A stretch of 29,063 nucleotides of DNA from CAYWLQ01 sp964458775 (GTDB taxonomy: Bacteria; Myxococcota_A; Polyangia; JAAYKL01): the NCBI GenBank assembly GCA_964458775.1, contig CAYWLQ010000059.1, positions 1 to 29,063 of the forward strand, in the 5' to 3' direction. This document shows positions 17,533 to 25,760 of this stretch, piece by piece. Each line of letters opens with the position of its first letter. Position 1 is the first letter of the stretch. Both the position numbers and the translations under genes were made by a program. The notes below the pieces were generated by a model. The model searched no databases. It was given only the letters and a program-made list of their open reading frames with translations, and was not told the origin of the DNA.

Positions 17533-18707
17533 GTTTAATTGAAAAAATTAATGAAAAGCGAGCTCAAGTCCAAATTAACGCATTAACTTATGATATGGAA
17601 TGGATAACTCATAAAATACAGACAGGGGATATTGTCATAGATCCTGAATACCAGCGCCTATTTCAATGGACAGAAACGCAAGAGTCACGTTTTATTGAGT
17701 CTCTCATATTAAACTTGCCTATTCCGCCGATTTATTTGGTGGAAGAAGAAGATGGCAAACGAATTCTTCTAGATGGCTTGCAAAGAATTTGCACGTATCT
17801 TCATTTTATTGGAGAGATGCCTAACGGCTTTGAAGCATTAAAGGAAAAACTCAGTATGATTCGAAATGCTCCCGACGAGGAGTCTTTTTATGAAGACGAT
17901 AATGATGAGGATGTTTGTGAATCGGAAGAAACAAGAGGAGAACAAGATCTATCTGTTGAGCCGTTAAGGTTGATAGGTTGCGACATTATAGATAGTTTAA
18001 ATGGAAAAAACTTTACAGATTTAGAATTAGGAATACAGAGAAAACTAAAACAAAAACCTATCGATATCTATTCTTATACTTCGAGCAATACATGGATTCA
18101 GTATCAAATGTTCACAAGAATGAACGCCGGCGGTTCACCTTTAAGTCCCCAGCAAATACGAAATGCCAAAATTCGAATCATTAACAAAGACTTTATTAAT
18201 GTTATCAACCAAATAGTTAAAGAGAAATACTTTCTGTCTCTTGCCAAACGATTCTTTGGCAAAGCAGTCATCAAAAACAGGAAAATGGAATTACAGGAAA
18301 TAGTGCTAAAAATATTTGCCTTTGCGAACTATGACGAAAATTATCAAAAAAATATTGGGGAGTTTTTAGACGAATATCTAGAAAAAGTATCTAAAAAGGA
18401 AATTCCTTTTGATGTAAATAAGCAAACTTCGTGTTTTGAAAATACTTGTAAGTTGCTGAATAGTCATTTGAGTGGCAACAAAATCTTGCGTATCAAAGGC
18501 AAGGCCTATGCCGGACTGTTTGAAGCTATATTTATATCGATTTTCTCCTATATAGACAGTATCAAACCATCCACAATTGAACAATTACAGCAAAAAATCG
18601 ATAACCTTAACAATGACAATATAGTCCCCTTTAAAGGCGGCGGTAAGAATACAAAATACTATCATGATTTTCGCAAAAAAGTCGCTAAAGAACTGCTTAA
18701 TTTGTAG
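17514..18707 (+). CDS. DUF262 (ParB/GmrS-like) protein
   Basis: The 397-residue protein has a DUF262 domain at the N terminus. The signature DPEYQRLFQW (43-52) and the nucleotide-binding-type DGLQR (87-91; DGQQR in many relatives) are both present, as is MNAGGSPLSPQQIRNA in the middle. DUF262 is the N-terminal half of the GmrSD type IV restriction enzyme, where it binds or hydrolyses nucleotides. The C-terminal DUF1524 HNH nuclease half of GmrSD is not visible here; instead there is a helical region. An acidic insertion lies at about 120-148. Translation starts inside the methyltransferase gene (19-base overlap), so the two are coupled. It probably acts as the sensor or switch of the operon. 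Confidence 0.88.
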   Translation: MSQNNLSLIEKINEKRAQVQINALTYDMEWITHKIQTGDIVIDPEYQRLFQWTETQESRFIESLILNLPIPPIYLVEEEDGKRILLDGLQRICTYLHFIGEMPNGFEALKEKLSMIRNAPDEESFYEDDNDEDVCESEETRGEQDLSVEPLRLIGCDIIDSLNGKNFTDLELGIQRKLKQKPIDIYSYTSSNTWIQYQMFTRMNAGGSPLSPQQIRNAKIRIINKDFINVINQIVKEKYFLSLAKRFFGKAVIKNRKMELQEIVLKIFAFANYDENYQKNIGEFLDEYLEKVSKKEIPFDVNKQTSCFENTCKLLNSHLSGNKILRIKGKAYAGLFEAIFISIFSYIDSIKPSTIEQLQQKIDNLNNDNIVPFKGGGKNTKYYHDFRKKVAKELLNL

Positions 18708-18709
18708 TC

Positions 18710-19180
18710 ATGAACTATCCGGTTGACATACATAGACATGAGCGCAGAATACTAGATGACCTTCATCAAGAGTATATTCCGCACGACAAACATTCTGATT
18801 ACTATACCGTTTTAACAGGCTTACGTCTTAGAATTTTTGAAGGTATTATTACCAATTTTCTGGACTTTAAGAAGGTTGATTTTGATAGAAGTAAAGGATT
18901 AGGGCACAAAATACAAAAAACGCAGATAGCAATCCATCTTGATCAGAAACAGCAGATAAATCAATTAGTAGGAGTTTTGCATAAAGTAAGGAATCGGATA
19001 TTACATGGTAATTTTGAATTCATAGTCACAAAAGAAGTATGGCAAGAACTAAACCTCTTTTTGTTTAAATTAGAAGGCTATTTTGATTCAATTGTAAGCA
19101 ACGATACATACAGTCATATTGACTATACCGATTCTAAAGCATCTTCCCTTAAAGTAAAAATAAGCAATTTATTAGCGTGA
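18710..19180 (+). CDS. Small HEPN-domain protein (putative RNase toxin/effector)
   Basis: The protein has 156 residues and is mostly alpha-helical. The motif KVRNRILHGNFEF (92-104) contains R94-x4-H99, the RxxxxH signature of HEPN ribonucleases. Its overall form resembles the small MAE_28990/MAE_18760-type HEPN proteins that, as I recall, often lie next to DUF262 genes; this needs a profile search. The ATG is 2 bases after the DUF262 stop and has no ribosome binding site of its own, indicating translational coupling. It is the best candidate for the toxic effector of the three-gene unit. The stop codon sits inside a hairpin at 19173-19197, which probably terminates the operon. Confidence 0.8.
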   Translation: MNYPVDIHRHERRILDDLHQEYIPHDKHSDYYTVLTGLRLRIFEGIITNFLDFKKVDFDRSKGLGHKIQKTQIAIHLDQKQQINQLVGVLHKVRNRILHGNFEFIVTKEVWQELNLFLFKLEGYFDSIVSNDTYSHIDYTDSKASSLKVKISNLLA

Positions 19181-19197
19181 TTAAACTAATCACGCTA
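19173..19197 (+). terminator. Hairpin terminator containing the HEPN stop codon
   Basis: TAGCGTGATTA and TAATCACGCTA form a perfect 11-base stem with a 3-base loop (AAC). The TGA of the HEPN gene lies in the left arm. The following TTGTTTCTTC is T-rich but not a perfect T run, so the termination call is reasonable rather than certain. Confidence 0.65.
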
Positions 19198-19266
19198 TTG
19201 TTTCTTCGACACTACAAGATCGGCATTCCTCAATTCTCTGAGACAATATCTCGTTAATTTGTGAGA

Positions 19267-19302
19267 TCAGTTGTGAATACGAATGTCAGTTGTGAATATG
19301 AA
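19267..19302. repeat. 17-base near-perfect direct repeat
   Basis: TCAGTTGTGAATACGAA is repeated as TCAGTTGTGAATATGAA after 2 bases (16 of 17 identical). It lies in the noncoding stretch between the HEPN operon and glmS. Like 16263-16292 on the other side of the operon, it is a short local duplication of unknown meaning. Confidence 0.85.
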
Positions 19303-19417
19303 AAATAGTCAATTTTGAAAGGAATCACAAAGCTACACTTCAGTCAAAAGCACATGATCAAAAAAGTCAGAAATAGTGTTTATTGGGCCTAAAGCTTCTG
19401 ATCAAATTTGTTATCTC

Positions 19418-19470
19418 GTGTCCATCTCAGAAGTACCCCTTTTGTTAAGGGGTGTTTTGAGATGGACACT
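19418..19470. repeat. Long inverted repeat, probable collapsed mobile-element ends
   Basis: The arms GTGTCCATCTCA (19418-19429) and TGAGATGGACAC (19458-19469) pair perfectly over 12 bases; inside them ACCCCTT and AAGGGGT pair over 7 bases around TTGTT. The structure lies 18 bases from the glmS stop and could act as a terminator for both convergent transcripts. Its arms also match other sites in the window: the right arm matches 22818-22833 and 26081-26096, and the left arm matches 22912-22933 (18 of 22). This suggests two mobile-element ends brought together. Confidence 0.75.
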
Positions 19471-19487
19471 ATCTAAGACACAAGTCC

Positions 19488-21317
19488 CTATTCAACAGTA
19501 ACTGTTTTCGCCAAATTTCTAGGTTGGTCCACATCAGTACCTTTTGTATCTGCAACGTGATAAGCCAAGAGTTGTAACGGTATTATAGTAATAAATGGAG
19601 AAAGCTCCTCAATGCACGGCGGTATTTCTATACGCTCGATATTAAGATCCAAGGCAGCGGTTTCCCCTTTGGTGCATATTGATGTTACCTTCCCTCCTCT
19701 GGCCAAAGCTTCCTGAACATTGCCTACAATTCTTTCAAAAGAACTGTCGCTGGGCATTATTACTACCACCGGCATTTTTTCATCTATTAAAGCGATGGGA
19801 CCGTGTTTCATTTCACCGGCGGAATAACCTTCGGCATGGATATAGGAAATTTCCTTTAGTTTAAGCGCTCCTTCCAAAGCAATAGGAAAGGACAGGCTCC
19901 TACCCAAAAATAAAGCGTGGTTGCTTAAAGCAATACGTTGGGCTATTTCTTTTATCTCAGGTTCTAAAGCAATTGTCTCTCTTATCAATGCCGGAACTTC
20001 AAGGACTGCTGACAAAAGTTTGCGGGCTCTTTCTTCTGAAAGTGTTTTACGCCTTCTTCCCAAATATACGGCCAGCATAAAAAGCGCTGTTAATTGTGCT
20101 GTAAAACACTTGGTTGAAGCAACACCGATTTCAGGACCGGCATGCGTATAAAGAGCACCGTTTGACATTCTCGGAATCGCTGAATCCAGCACATTTGCTA
20201 TGGACAGTACATAAGCAGCTCCGTTTTTAGCAACTTTTAAAGCCTCAAGAGTATCCAATGTCTCACCTGACTGAGAAACACCGATAACCAAGTCATTAGG
20301 ATCTACCAAGGGATTTCTAGCACGATACTCACCGGCCAGCTCAACCTCAGCCGGTACCTGTGCAAGCGATTCAATCCAATATTTTCCGACCAGCGCTGCA
20401 TGATATGAGGTTCCGCAGGCAGTCAACACCACCCGCCTAATTCTTCTGGCAGCTGTTTCATCAAGACCTATCAGCTCAGCCTCAATATCGGCCGATTCAA
20501 CAGAAATACGACCTCTCAAAGTATCTTCAACAGCTTTGGGTTGCTCGTGGATCTCCTTTAGCATAAAGTGCTTAAAACCGGCTTTCTCCGCCTGTACCGG
20601 CGTCCACAAGATAGTCTTTGCCTGTCTTTCCACTTTGGTTCCTTCTAGGGTTTCAATTGAAACACGGGAAGATGACAAACAAGCTATCTCCCCTTCTTCA
20701 AGAAAAATCATTTGATTTGTATATTCTAAAATCGCGGGAACATCAGAAGCTGCAAAGTTTTCGCCTTGCCCTATTCCAATTACCAAAGGAGAAGCATTCT
20801 TCGCGACAATGATTGATTCAGGTTCAGCTGCACTAAGCACAGCCACAGCATAAGATCCCTTAACCATTTTAAGGGCCTCTCTTACTGCTTCAAACAGATT
20901 TTGTGTTTTCAACAGGCTACGAGAAATTAGGTGTGACAATATTTCAGTATCAGTTTCGCTCTTAAACACAGCACCTTGCTTTTGCAAATCTCGCCTAAGT
21001 TCCAAGTGATTTTCTAAAATACCGTTGTGAACAACCGCAACACCGTCAACTATGTGCGGGTGGGCATTAGTCTCACAAGGCTTACCGTGGGTTGCCCACC
21101 GAGTGTGACCTATCCCTGTTGTTCCTGAAATAGGAGATTTATCAAGCACGGATCTGAGATTATTGAGCTTGCCCTCCGCCCGAACCGCGTGTAGACTGTT
21201 TTTGTCCAATACAGCAATTCCTGCAGAATCATAACCTCTATATTCCAGTCTCCTTAAAGAATTGAATATGATATCCGAGCAAGATTTATTTCCGGCATAA
21301 CATACTATTCCGCACAT
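19488..21317 (-). CDS. glmS: Glutamine-fructose-6-phosphate aminotransferase (isomerizing)
   Basis: The protein has 609 residues, the usual length. The N-terminal MCGIVCYAG exposes the catalytic Cys after Met removal, followed by the glutaminase domain (GHTRWATHGKP, HNGILEN). Two SIS sugar-isomerase domains follow (TACGTSYHAALVG and SQSGETLDTL in the first), and the protein ends in the conserved DQPRNLAKTVTVE. It makes glucosamine-6-phosphate for peptidoglycan and lipopolysaccharide. The start at 21317 has AGGGAG 7 bases upstream. I see no glmS ribozyme in the short upstream region. It is convergent with the HEPN operon and appears to be a chromosomal housekeeping gene flanking it. Confidence 0.98.
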   Translation of the reverse strand: MCGIVCYAGNKSCSDIIFNSLRRLEYRGYDSAGIAVLDKNSLHAVRAEGKLNNLRSVLDKSPISGTTGIGHTRWATHGKPCETNAHPHIVDGVAVVHNGILENHLELRRDLQKQGAVFKSETDTEILSHLISRSLLKTQNLFEAVREALKMVKGSYAVAVLSAAEPESIIVAKNASPLVIGIGQGENFAASDVPAILEYTNQMIFLEEGEIACLSSSRVSIETLEGTKVERQAKTILWTPVQAEKAGFKHFMLKEIHEQPKAVEDTLRGRISVESADIEAELIGLDETAARRIRRVVLTACGTSYHAALVGKYWIESLAQVPAEVELAGEYRARNPLVDPNDLVIGVSQSGETLDTLEALKVAKNGAAYVLSIANVLDSAIPRMSNGALYTHAGPEIGVASTKCFTAQLTALFMLAVYLGRRRKTLSEERARKLLSAVLEVPALIRETIALEPEIKEIAQRIALSNHALFLGRSLSFPIALEGALKLKEISYIHAEGYSAGEMKHGPIALIDEKMPVVVIMPSDSSFERIVGNVQEALARGGKVTSICTKGETAALDLNIERIEIPPCIEELSPFITIIPLQLLAYHVADTKGTDVDQPRNLAKTVTVE

Positions 21318-21543
21318 ATTTTTCTCCCTATTTTTTATAAAGCGAATTTAAAAACAAAATAACAATAGCATCGTATCTTCCCAAAAACCACTAGGAAAAT
21401 CAGGCTATTTGTACGGAATCGCTTAAACAAAACCTCTTAGCGGCTGTTTATAACCCTCAATTTCTTGAAAAAGGCAATATTCTTCAATAAATCGACATAA
21501 ATTTTGAAAAAAACAGTATATTCCTATTCTGACACTACTACTT

Positions 21544-22617
21544 TTATTTGATGCTCGTTGTAACGTTTGCCACCGGAAACTCAATGCTGCCGACACCGCC
21601 TCCGACCTCAACATTGATATGAACTGATGTCAGTTTTCCCAGAATCCAGCCCTGTGCAGCCCATGCATTGAAGTGGTCGTTAACGGTTATTATCCCGCAT
21701 TGTCGAGCCGTTTCCCTGGTACTGCGTATCTGAATCCATGGGCCCGTATGACCGGATTCGCAGGCATTGGCACCCTCGGTTCCTGTCGTTTCGTTGCTGG
21801 ACATATAGTATGTAGCCCCGTCAATAACGGCTGTGATATCACCTCTACCCCACAAGCGATTGAATGAATCTTCGTTTATGTACCATTCAACGCAAGGGTT
21901 GTGCGTCCATCCGTACATACCTATCATTGAGAAGGGACCGGCATCTCCCGATTTATTCTCGACGAATTCGGCAACGATCTTTCCATACTCTGTGTAGTCT
22001 TTGGTGCCGTTGAAATCCAGACCTAGATGGGCCAGGTAATTCTGGCTCTCGTTCCATGACGCCGCAAATGCGGGAGCATCGGTAAAGTAGGTAATAGTTC
22101 CCCCATCTCCATTTGTCCAACCTCCATAGGAGAGACCGTTAAAAGCTCGACCGCTGATCCAAGAAGTAAGGTTTACCGTAGTACCTCCGCTCGGCATGAC
22201 GGCCGAACAATCAGGGCCGACTAATGTCTCCGTATCACTGTCAGCATCCGCGTCAGTGTCAGAATCTGCATCCGCGTCAGAATCTGCATCCGCATCAGCA
22301 TCCGCATCAGCATCAGCATCAGCGTCAGCATCAGCGTCAGCATCAGCGTCAGCATCTGCATCTGTGTCGGTGTCAGTATCTGCATCCGCATCAGCATCCG
22401 TATCAGAATCTGCATCTGCGTCATTGTCGGTATCCGCATCAGTGTCGGTATCTATATCTGTGTCTGCATCAGAACCCTCACCCGTATCAGCGTCAGTGTC
22501 ACCTTCACTCGCTGCGGGTCGATTGTCCTCCTTCGTACAACCTGGCGTCAAAAATGCGCACGAACAGAGGATGAAAAAAAACACCAAAACCGAGATCCCT
22601 ACTCTTTTGTTTTTCAT
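21544..22617 (-). CDS. GH11 endo-1,4-beta-xylanase-like lipoprotein with Asp-rich linker
   Basis: From the ATG at 22617 (AAGG about 8 bases upstream) the protein has 357 residues; an upstream in-frame start at 22689 would bury the signal peptide. Residues 1-27 form a lipoprotein signal with candidate lipidation at Cys20 (LCSC) or Cys27. Residues about 39-131 are an Asp-Ala/Asp-Thr linker. The rest is a beta-jelly-roll with GH11 marks: GWTNGDGGTITYF, MYGWTHNPCVEWYINED and TVNDHFNAWAAQGW. The two catalytic glutamates are E244 (VEWYI) and E337 (NVEVGG), 93 residues apart, close to the 94 of known GH11 xylanases. It should cleave xylan at the cell surface. Confidence 0.88.
   Translation of the reverse strand: MKNKRVGISVLVFFFILCSCAFLTPGCTKEDNRPAASEGDTDADTGEGSDADTDIDTDTDADTDNDADADSDTDADADADTDTDTDADADADADADADADADADADADADADSDADADSDTDADADSDTETLVGPDCSAVMPSGGTTVNLTSWISGRAFNGLSYGGWTNGDGGTITYFTDAPAFAASWNESQNYLAHLGLDFNGTKDYTEYGKIVAEFVENKSGDAGPFSMIGMYGWTHNPCVEWYINEDSFNRLWGRGDITAVIDGATYYMSSNETTGTEGANACESGHTGPWIQIRSTRETARQCGIITVNDHFNAWAAQGWILGKLTSVHINVEVGGGVGSIEFPVANVTTSIK
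22225..22500. repeat. Hexamer-like repeat encoding the Asp-Ala linker
   Basis: On the plus strand the sequence is a run of GCATCAGC/GTCAGC/GTATCC-like units, which on the minus strand encodes alternating Asp and Ala/Thr/Ser for about 90 residues within the xylanase-like gene. Units differ at the third positions. The same kind of repeat occurs at 27580-28010. Confidence 0.85.
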
Positions 22618-23110
22618 GACAACACCTTCGATGTTTTCAACATTAGACCACATGGGTCTTTTTTGGGTCAAGCGGACCTCGATTATCAAAATCAGGTAAG
22701 GGTAGGAAAAATAGAGGTCCTTTTTGTTTTACCCATTAGAACAGCAATTATTAAAATATCATTTCTATTTTCCGTTTAAAACAATAAGTTCAGTTCTACG
22801 ACTGTTAGGCACTATTCAGTTTTCATCTCAAAATGCTTCCTTATTAAAAAGTTGACGAGCGAGTATGTATGATCTTGCACTGTTACGCAGTGAGTAGATT
22901 GATGCCTCAATCCTAAAGAGTACTTTTGAGATGTTTTGTTTTTTACAGATGCAGCTTTACTTGTTACGTTTGTCTATTGTTACGCTTTCTATTTCGTAAG
23001 AAATTCTGAAACAGTCTGTATAAAGGAGCATTCGGATAGGTTATGTAATGTGTTGAGCGATACTTCCGGCAACAACCATAAAACAGTATCTAGCAGGTAT
23101 ATTTAGTGGA
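22618..23110. other. Noncoding region holding an element remnant
   Basis: About 490 bases separate the xylanase-like start and the SGNH gene stop. No gene is supported. At 22818-22938 lies a putative miniature mobile element (separate entry); the rest, including the promoter region for the xylanase-like gene, shows no clear motif. Confidence 0.6.
22818..22938. repeat. Putative miniature mobile element, about 110-120 bases
   Basis: CATCTCAAAA (22824-22833) and TTTTGAGATG (22924-22933) are perfect 10-base inverted ends. The left end, extended to AGTTTTCATCTCAAAA, matches 19455-19470 and 26081-26096 with a few changes. The right end matches 19423-19444 in 18 of 22 bases. Inside are an unrelated small hairpin (CACTG..CAGTG) and no coding frame. 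It looks like a nonautonomous element or the eroded ends of an insertion sequence. Confidence 0.6.
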
Positions 23111-24331
23111 TTATTTTCTTTTTTTCTTTGTAGAAATACCCAATAGTGAATCTGCTTTTGCAAAGAATTGATCTTTGTTTCTATGTTTGCGAACCGATTT
23201 AACTTCATGTAAAAAATCGGCATTCTTTTGCCTGTACAAGTTTAGTCGTTTTTGAACATCAGTTAAATATTTATCTATATTGTTGCTTTTTACCAATTTC
23301 CCAAAATCAGAGGGAACATTGTCGTTTTGTCCGTTTAGTCTCTTAATTATCATTCGACCGACATCGCCTGAAAAATGGGAACCGTCAATATAGTTATTTG
23401 TATTTTGTGTAACCGAATTGATCGTCCTGAAATCCCATAAGGGAGTTACTTCAACCAACCGTCGTTTTATTTTTTCAAAGGTTTTTGATTTAGCAGTTTC
23501 ATCTATAAGTAATTGAGAAATTGCATATTCAGGATTCCATACTAAAAAAATTTCAATATTTTCCTGTTTTAACTTTCTTACCGATTCAATAATAGCATCT
23601 ACAAAGGGTTTTGAACCATGTCTTGCTTTTGATGTAAAAATGCATCTCCATACGATTTTGCGAACTTTATCGACATTGAGTCTTTTACTATTTCCGTATT
23701 TTGATAGATAACCTCGATCATTTTTTTCTAATACATGAGGCAATTTTCGGCTTTTCCGGACAGTTTCCTTAGATTTATTAAGAGCATCAATAGTAAAAAC
23801 TGTCTCTTGAAGCTTGTATAGCAATCCGGTCATTCTTGAAAATGCATATGCATTAAGACGTTCCTGTGAAAATTGTTCAGGAACTTCAAGTTCAGTTTGG
23901 TAGAAAGTTAGAGTGTCAATCATTAAAACAATAATATTGGGGCGATGTATTTTAACTAAACTTTCGCAAGTTCTGAGAATTTCAATACCGGCCATGCTAT
24001 CAAGGCCGAAGTTATAAACATCTTCTTCCGGAGTATTTGGCCAATAAGGCGGAATACCATACTTGGTTCTGGAGTTCCCAATAAATAACACAGATGGCTT
24101 ATATAAGGCATATTCATACAGTTTGCGCAAACGCTCCGTTTTTTTTCCTACTCGAACATTGTTAAGTCCTGCAATAGACGGTGACTTCCATACGTCGAAC
24201 GGATCGATGACAAGTTGAACAAAGCTCAGAACTAGAGATAGCATTAGAGTTACTGCGGAAAAAACTTTTATCCATATTTTCCATTCGTTGCGCAATGTAT
24301 CTGTTTTTGCGATTTTATTAGAATTGCACAT
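23111..24331 (-). CDS. SGNH/AlgX-like membrane-anchored acyl-transfer partner
   Basis: This 406-residue protein has one N-terminal membrane anchor at about 22-43 (KVFSAVTLMLSLVLSFVQLV). The SGNH block I appears as GNSR at 85-88 and the Asp-x-x-His pair as D316-G-S-H319. This combination is seen in AlgX/AlgJ/DltD-type proteins that work with an MBOAT acyltransferase to O-acetylate an exported polysaccharide. The start at 24331 overlaps the 3' end of the MBOAT gene by 14 bases, with AGGAG 7 bases upstream, so the two are coupled. The acceptor is unknown, as no glycan polymerase is nearby. Confidence 0.82.
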   Translation of the reverse strand: MCNSNKIAKTDTLRNEWKIWIKVFSAVTLMLSLVLSFVQLVIDPFDVWKSPSIAGLNNVRVGKKTERLRKLYEYALYKPSVLFIGNSRTKYGIPPYWPNTPEEDVYNFGLDSMAGIEILRTCESLVKIHRPNIIVLMIDTLTFYQTELEVPEQFSQERLNAYAFSRMTGLLYKLQETVFTIDALNKSKETVRKSRKLPHVLEKNDRGYLSKYGNSKRLNVDKVRKIVWRCIFTSKARHGSKPFVDAIIESVRKLKQENIEIFLVWNPEYAISQLLIDETAKSKTFEKIKRRLVEVTPLWDFRTINSVTQNTNNYIDGSHFSGDVGRMIIKRLNGQNDNVPSDFGKLVKSNNIDKYLTDVQKRLNLYRQKNADFLHEVKSVRKHRNKDQFFAKADSLLGISTKKKRK

Positions 24332-25760
24332 AAATAAACTCCTGAACCCTTGTCATAAACAATATTGCAAGGATAAAAAGCATGGCAATTCCCGGCGCCA
24401 TTAGAGGCTTTTTAGCATATTGAGATTGTTCCGCCCATCGCCAAGCGGTAGGAAGAAAAAGAACCATAGCAAAAAGTATTATAATAAATGCCGTTTGAAT
24501 TCCTAAAGATGCATCACTAAGGCTAATGGTAAGATTAAAATCGAACAGCTGTTTCCACTCAATATTTAAGCCGTTAAGACCAATCATCCCTCTATAAATG
24601 TCTATTGCTTTTGTAAAGCTTGGTGCCCTAAAAAGAACCCAAGAGACGTTAAGAAATTGAAAGGTAAGAAACCACGCGATCCACCGAGGTATGACTATAT
24701 TACGATTGCGAACTATTCCTCTCCAAGCATGTGTAATGCAAAGCACCAGTCCGTGAAAACCTCCCCAGGCAACAAAAGTCCATGCCGCACCGTGCCAAAG
24801 TCCTCCCAATAACATGGTTATCAACAGATTTGCATAACGCCTTAATGTTCCCTTTCTGTTTCCGCCAAGAGAAAAATACAGATAGTCGCGCAGGAAAAAA
24901 GAAAGCGAAATATGCCAACGACGCCAAAACTCAACAATTGAAGTTGATTTATATGGTGAATCAAAATTTATTGGAACCTTAAGTCCAAAAAGCTTTCCGA
25001 TGCCTATTGCCATGTCTGAATAGCCGCTAAAATCAAAATAAATTTGAAATGTATATGCCAGGGTTCCAATCCAAGCGTCAATAGCAGTAGGAGAGGCGTG
25101 ACCGTCAAAAAGCTGACTGACCAATGGACTCAGTGCGTCGGCAATAATCACCTTCTTAAAAAGGCCAAGAATAATAGTTGTTACTCCCTCACCGATATTC
25201 TCCCAAGAACAAGATCCGAAACGATTGTCCGCTATTTGCGGCAGCATCTCCTTCGCACGGGCAATAGGTCCTTGAGGCATTTTTGCAAAAAACACAACCT
25301 TGAGTAAATAATCAAGAGGGTGATCTCCTTTGCCTGCTTCTCCTCGTCGGCAGTCAACAAGATATGCGATTTGCTGGAAGGTGAAAAAAGAAATTCCCAA
25401 AGGCAATGCAATTCTGTCGACTTGTAGATTGAGTCCAAAAACGTATTTAAGATTTTCGACTGCAAATATTGTGTATTTAAAATAAACAAGTAAAGCGAGA
25501 TTTAAACCCACACCAAGTGATATTGGCAAAACCGATCGTGTCTGTTGTTTTGCTAAATAGCGCCCTAGAGCATAGTTCCCAGATGCTGAAAAAAGAAGCC
25601 AAACAAGATGAATGGGATTTTCCCAAGAATAAAAAAACAAAGATGAAATAATAAGACAAACACAGGCGGCTCGTGACCCCCAAAATCGAGCAGTTAACCG
25701 AAATGAGATCCAAGCGACCGGCAAAAACAAAAAAAGAAAGATGTGTGACGAAAATGCCAA
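24318..25760 (-). CDS. MBOAT (AlgI-like) O-acyltransferase
   Basis: This 480-residue polytopic membrane protein has the MBOAT signature histidines H283 (EFWRRWHISL) and H323 (LLGGLWHGAAW), the MPQGPIAR segment and FSGYSDMAIGIGKLFG, all typical of AlgI/DltB/PatA-like enzymes. It moves an acyl group, usually acetyl, across the membrane onto a polysaccharide or teichoic-acid-like acceptor. Translation appears to start at TTG 25760, supported by AGAGGT 7 bases upstream. Its end overlaps the SGNH partner gene. The isolated pair suggests acylation of a surface polymer made elsewhere in the genome. Confidence 0.93.
   Translation of the reverse strand: MAFSSHIFLFLFLPVAWISFRLTARFWGSRAACVCLIISSLFFYSWENPIHLVWLLFSASGNYALGRYLAKQQTRSVLPISLGVGLNLALLVYFKYTIFAVENLKYVFGLNLQVDRIALPLGISFFTFQQIAYLVDCRRGEAGKGDHPLDYLLKVVFFAKMPQGPIARAKEMLPQIADNRFGSCSWENIGEGVTTIILGLFKKVIIADALSPLVSQLFDGHASPTAIDAWIGTLAYTFQIYFDFSGYSDMAIGIGKLFGLKVPINFDSPYKSTSIVEFWRRWHISLSFFLRDYLYFSLGGNRKGTLRRYANLLITMLLGGLWHGAAWTFVAWGGFHGLVLCITHAWRGIVRNRNIVIPRWIAWFLTFQFLNVSWVLFRAPSFTKAIDIYRGMIGLNGLNIEWKQLFDFNLTISLSDASLGIQTAFIIILFAMVLFLPTAWRWAEQSQYAKKPLMAPGIAMLFILAILFMTRVQEFIYVQF

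Noticed and set aside
21318..21543. glmS ribozyme or riboswitch upstream of glmS
   Set aside because: No conserved ribozyme core could be recognised in the short AT-rich region.
22618..22689. Longer N terminus for the xylanase-like protein, and 28120-28164 for the beta-helix enzyme
   Set aside because: In both cases the extra residues precede a clear lipoprotein signal peptide, and the internal ATG has a ribosome binding site.
22196..22699. Plus-strand Ser/Ala-rich frame opposite the xylanase linker, and the similar Ser/Val frame at 27587-28084
   Set aside because: These are complementary readings of the hexamer repeats that encode the Asp-rich linkers.
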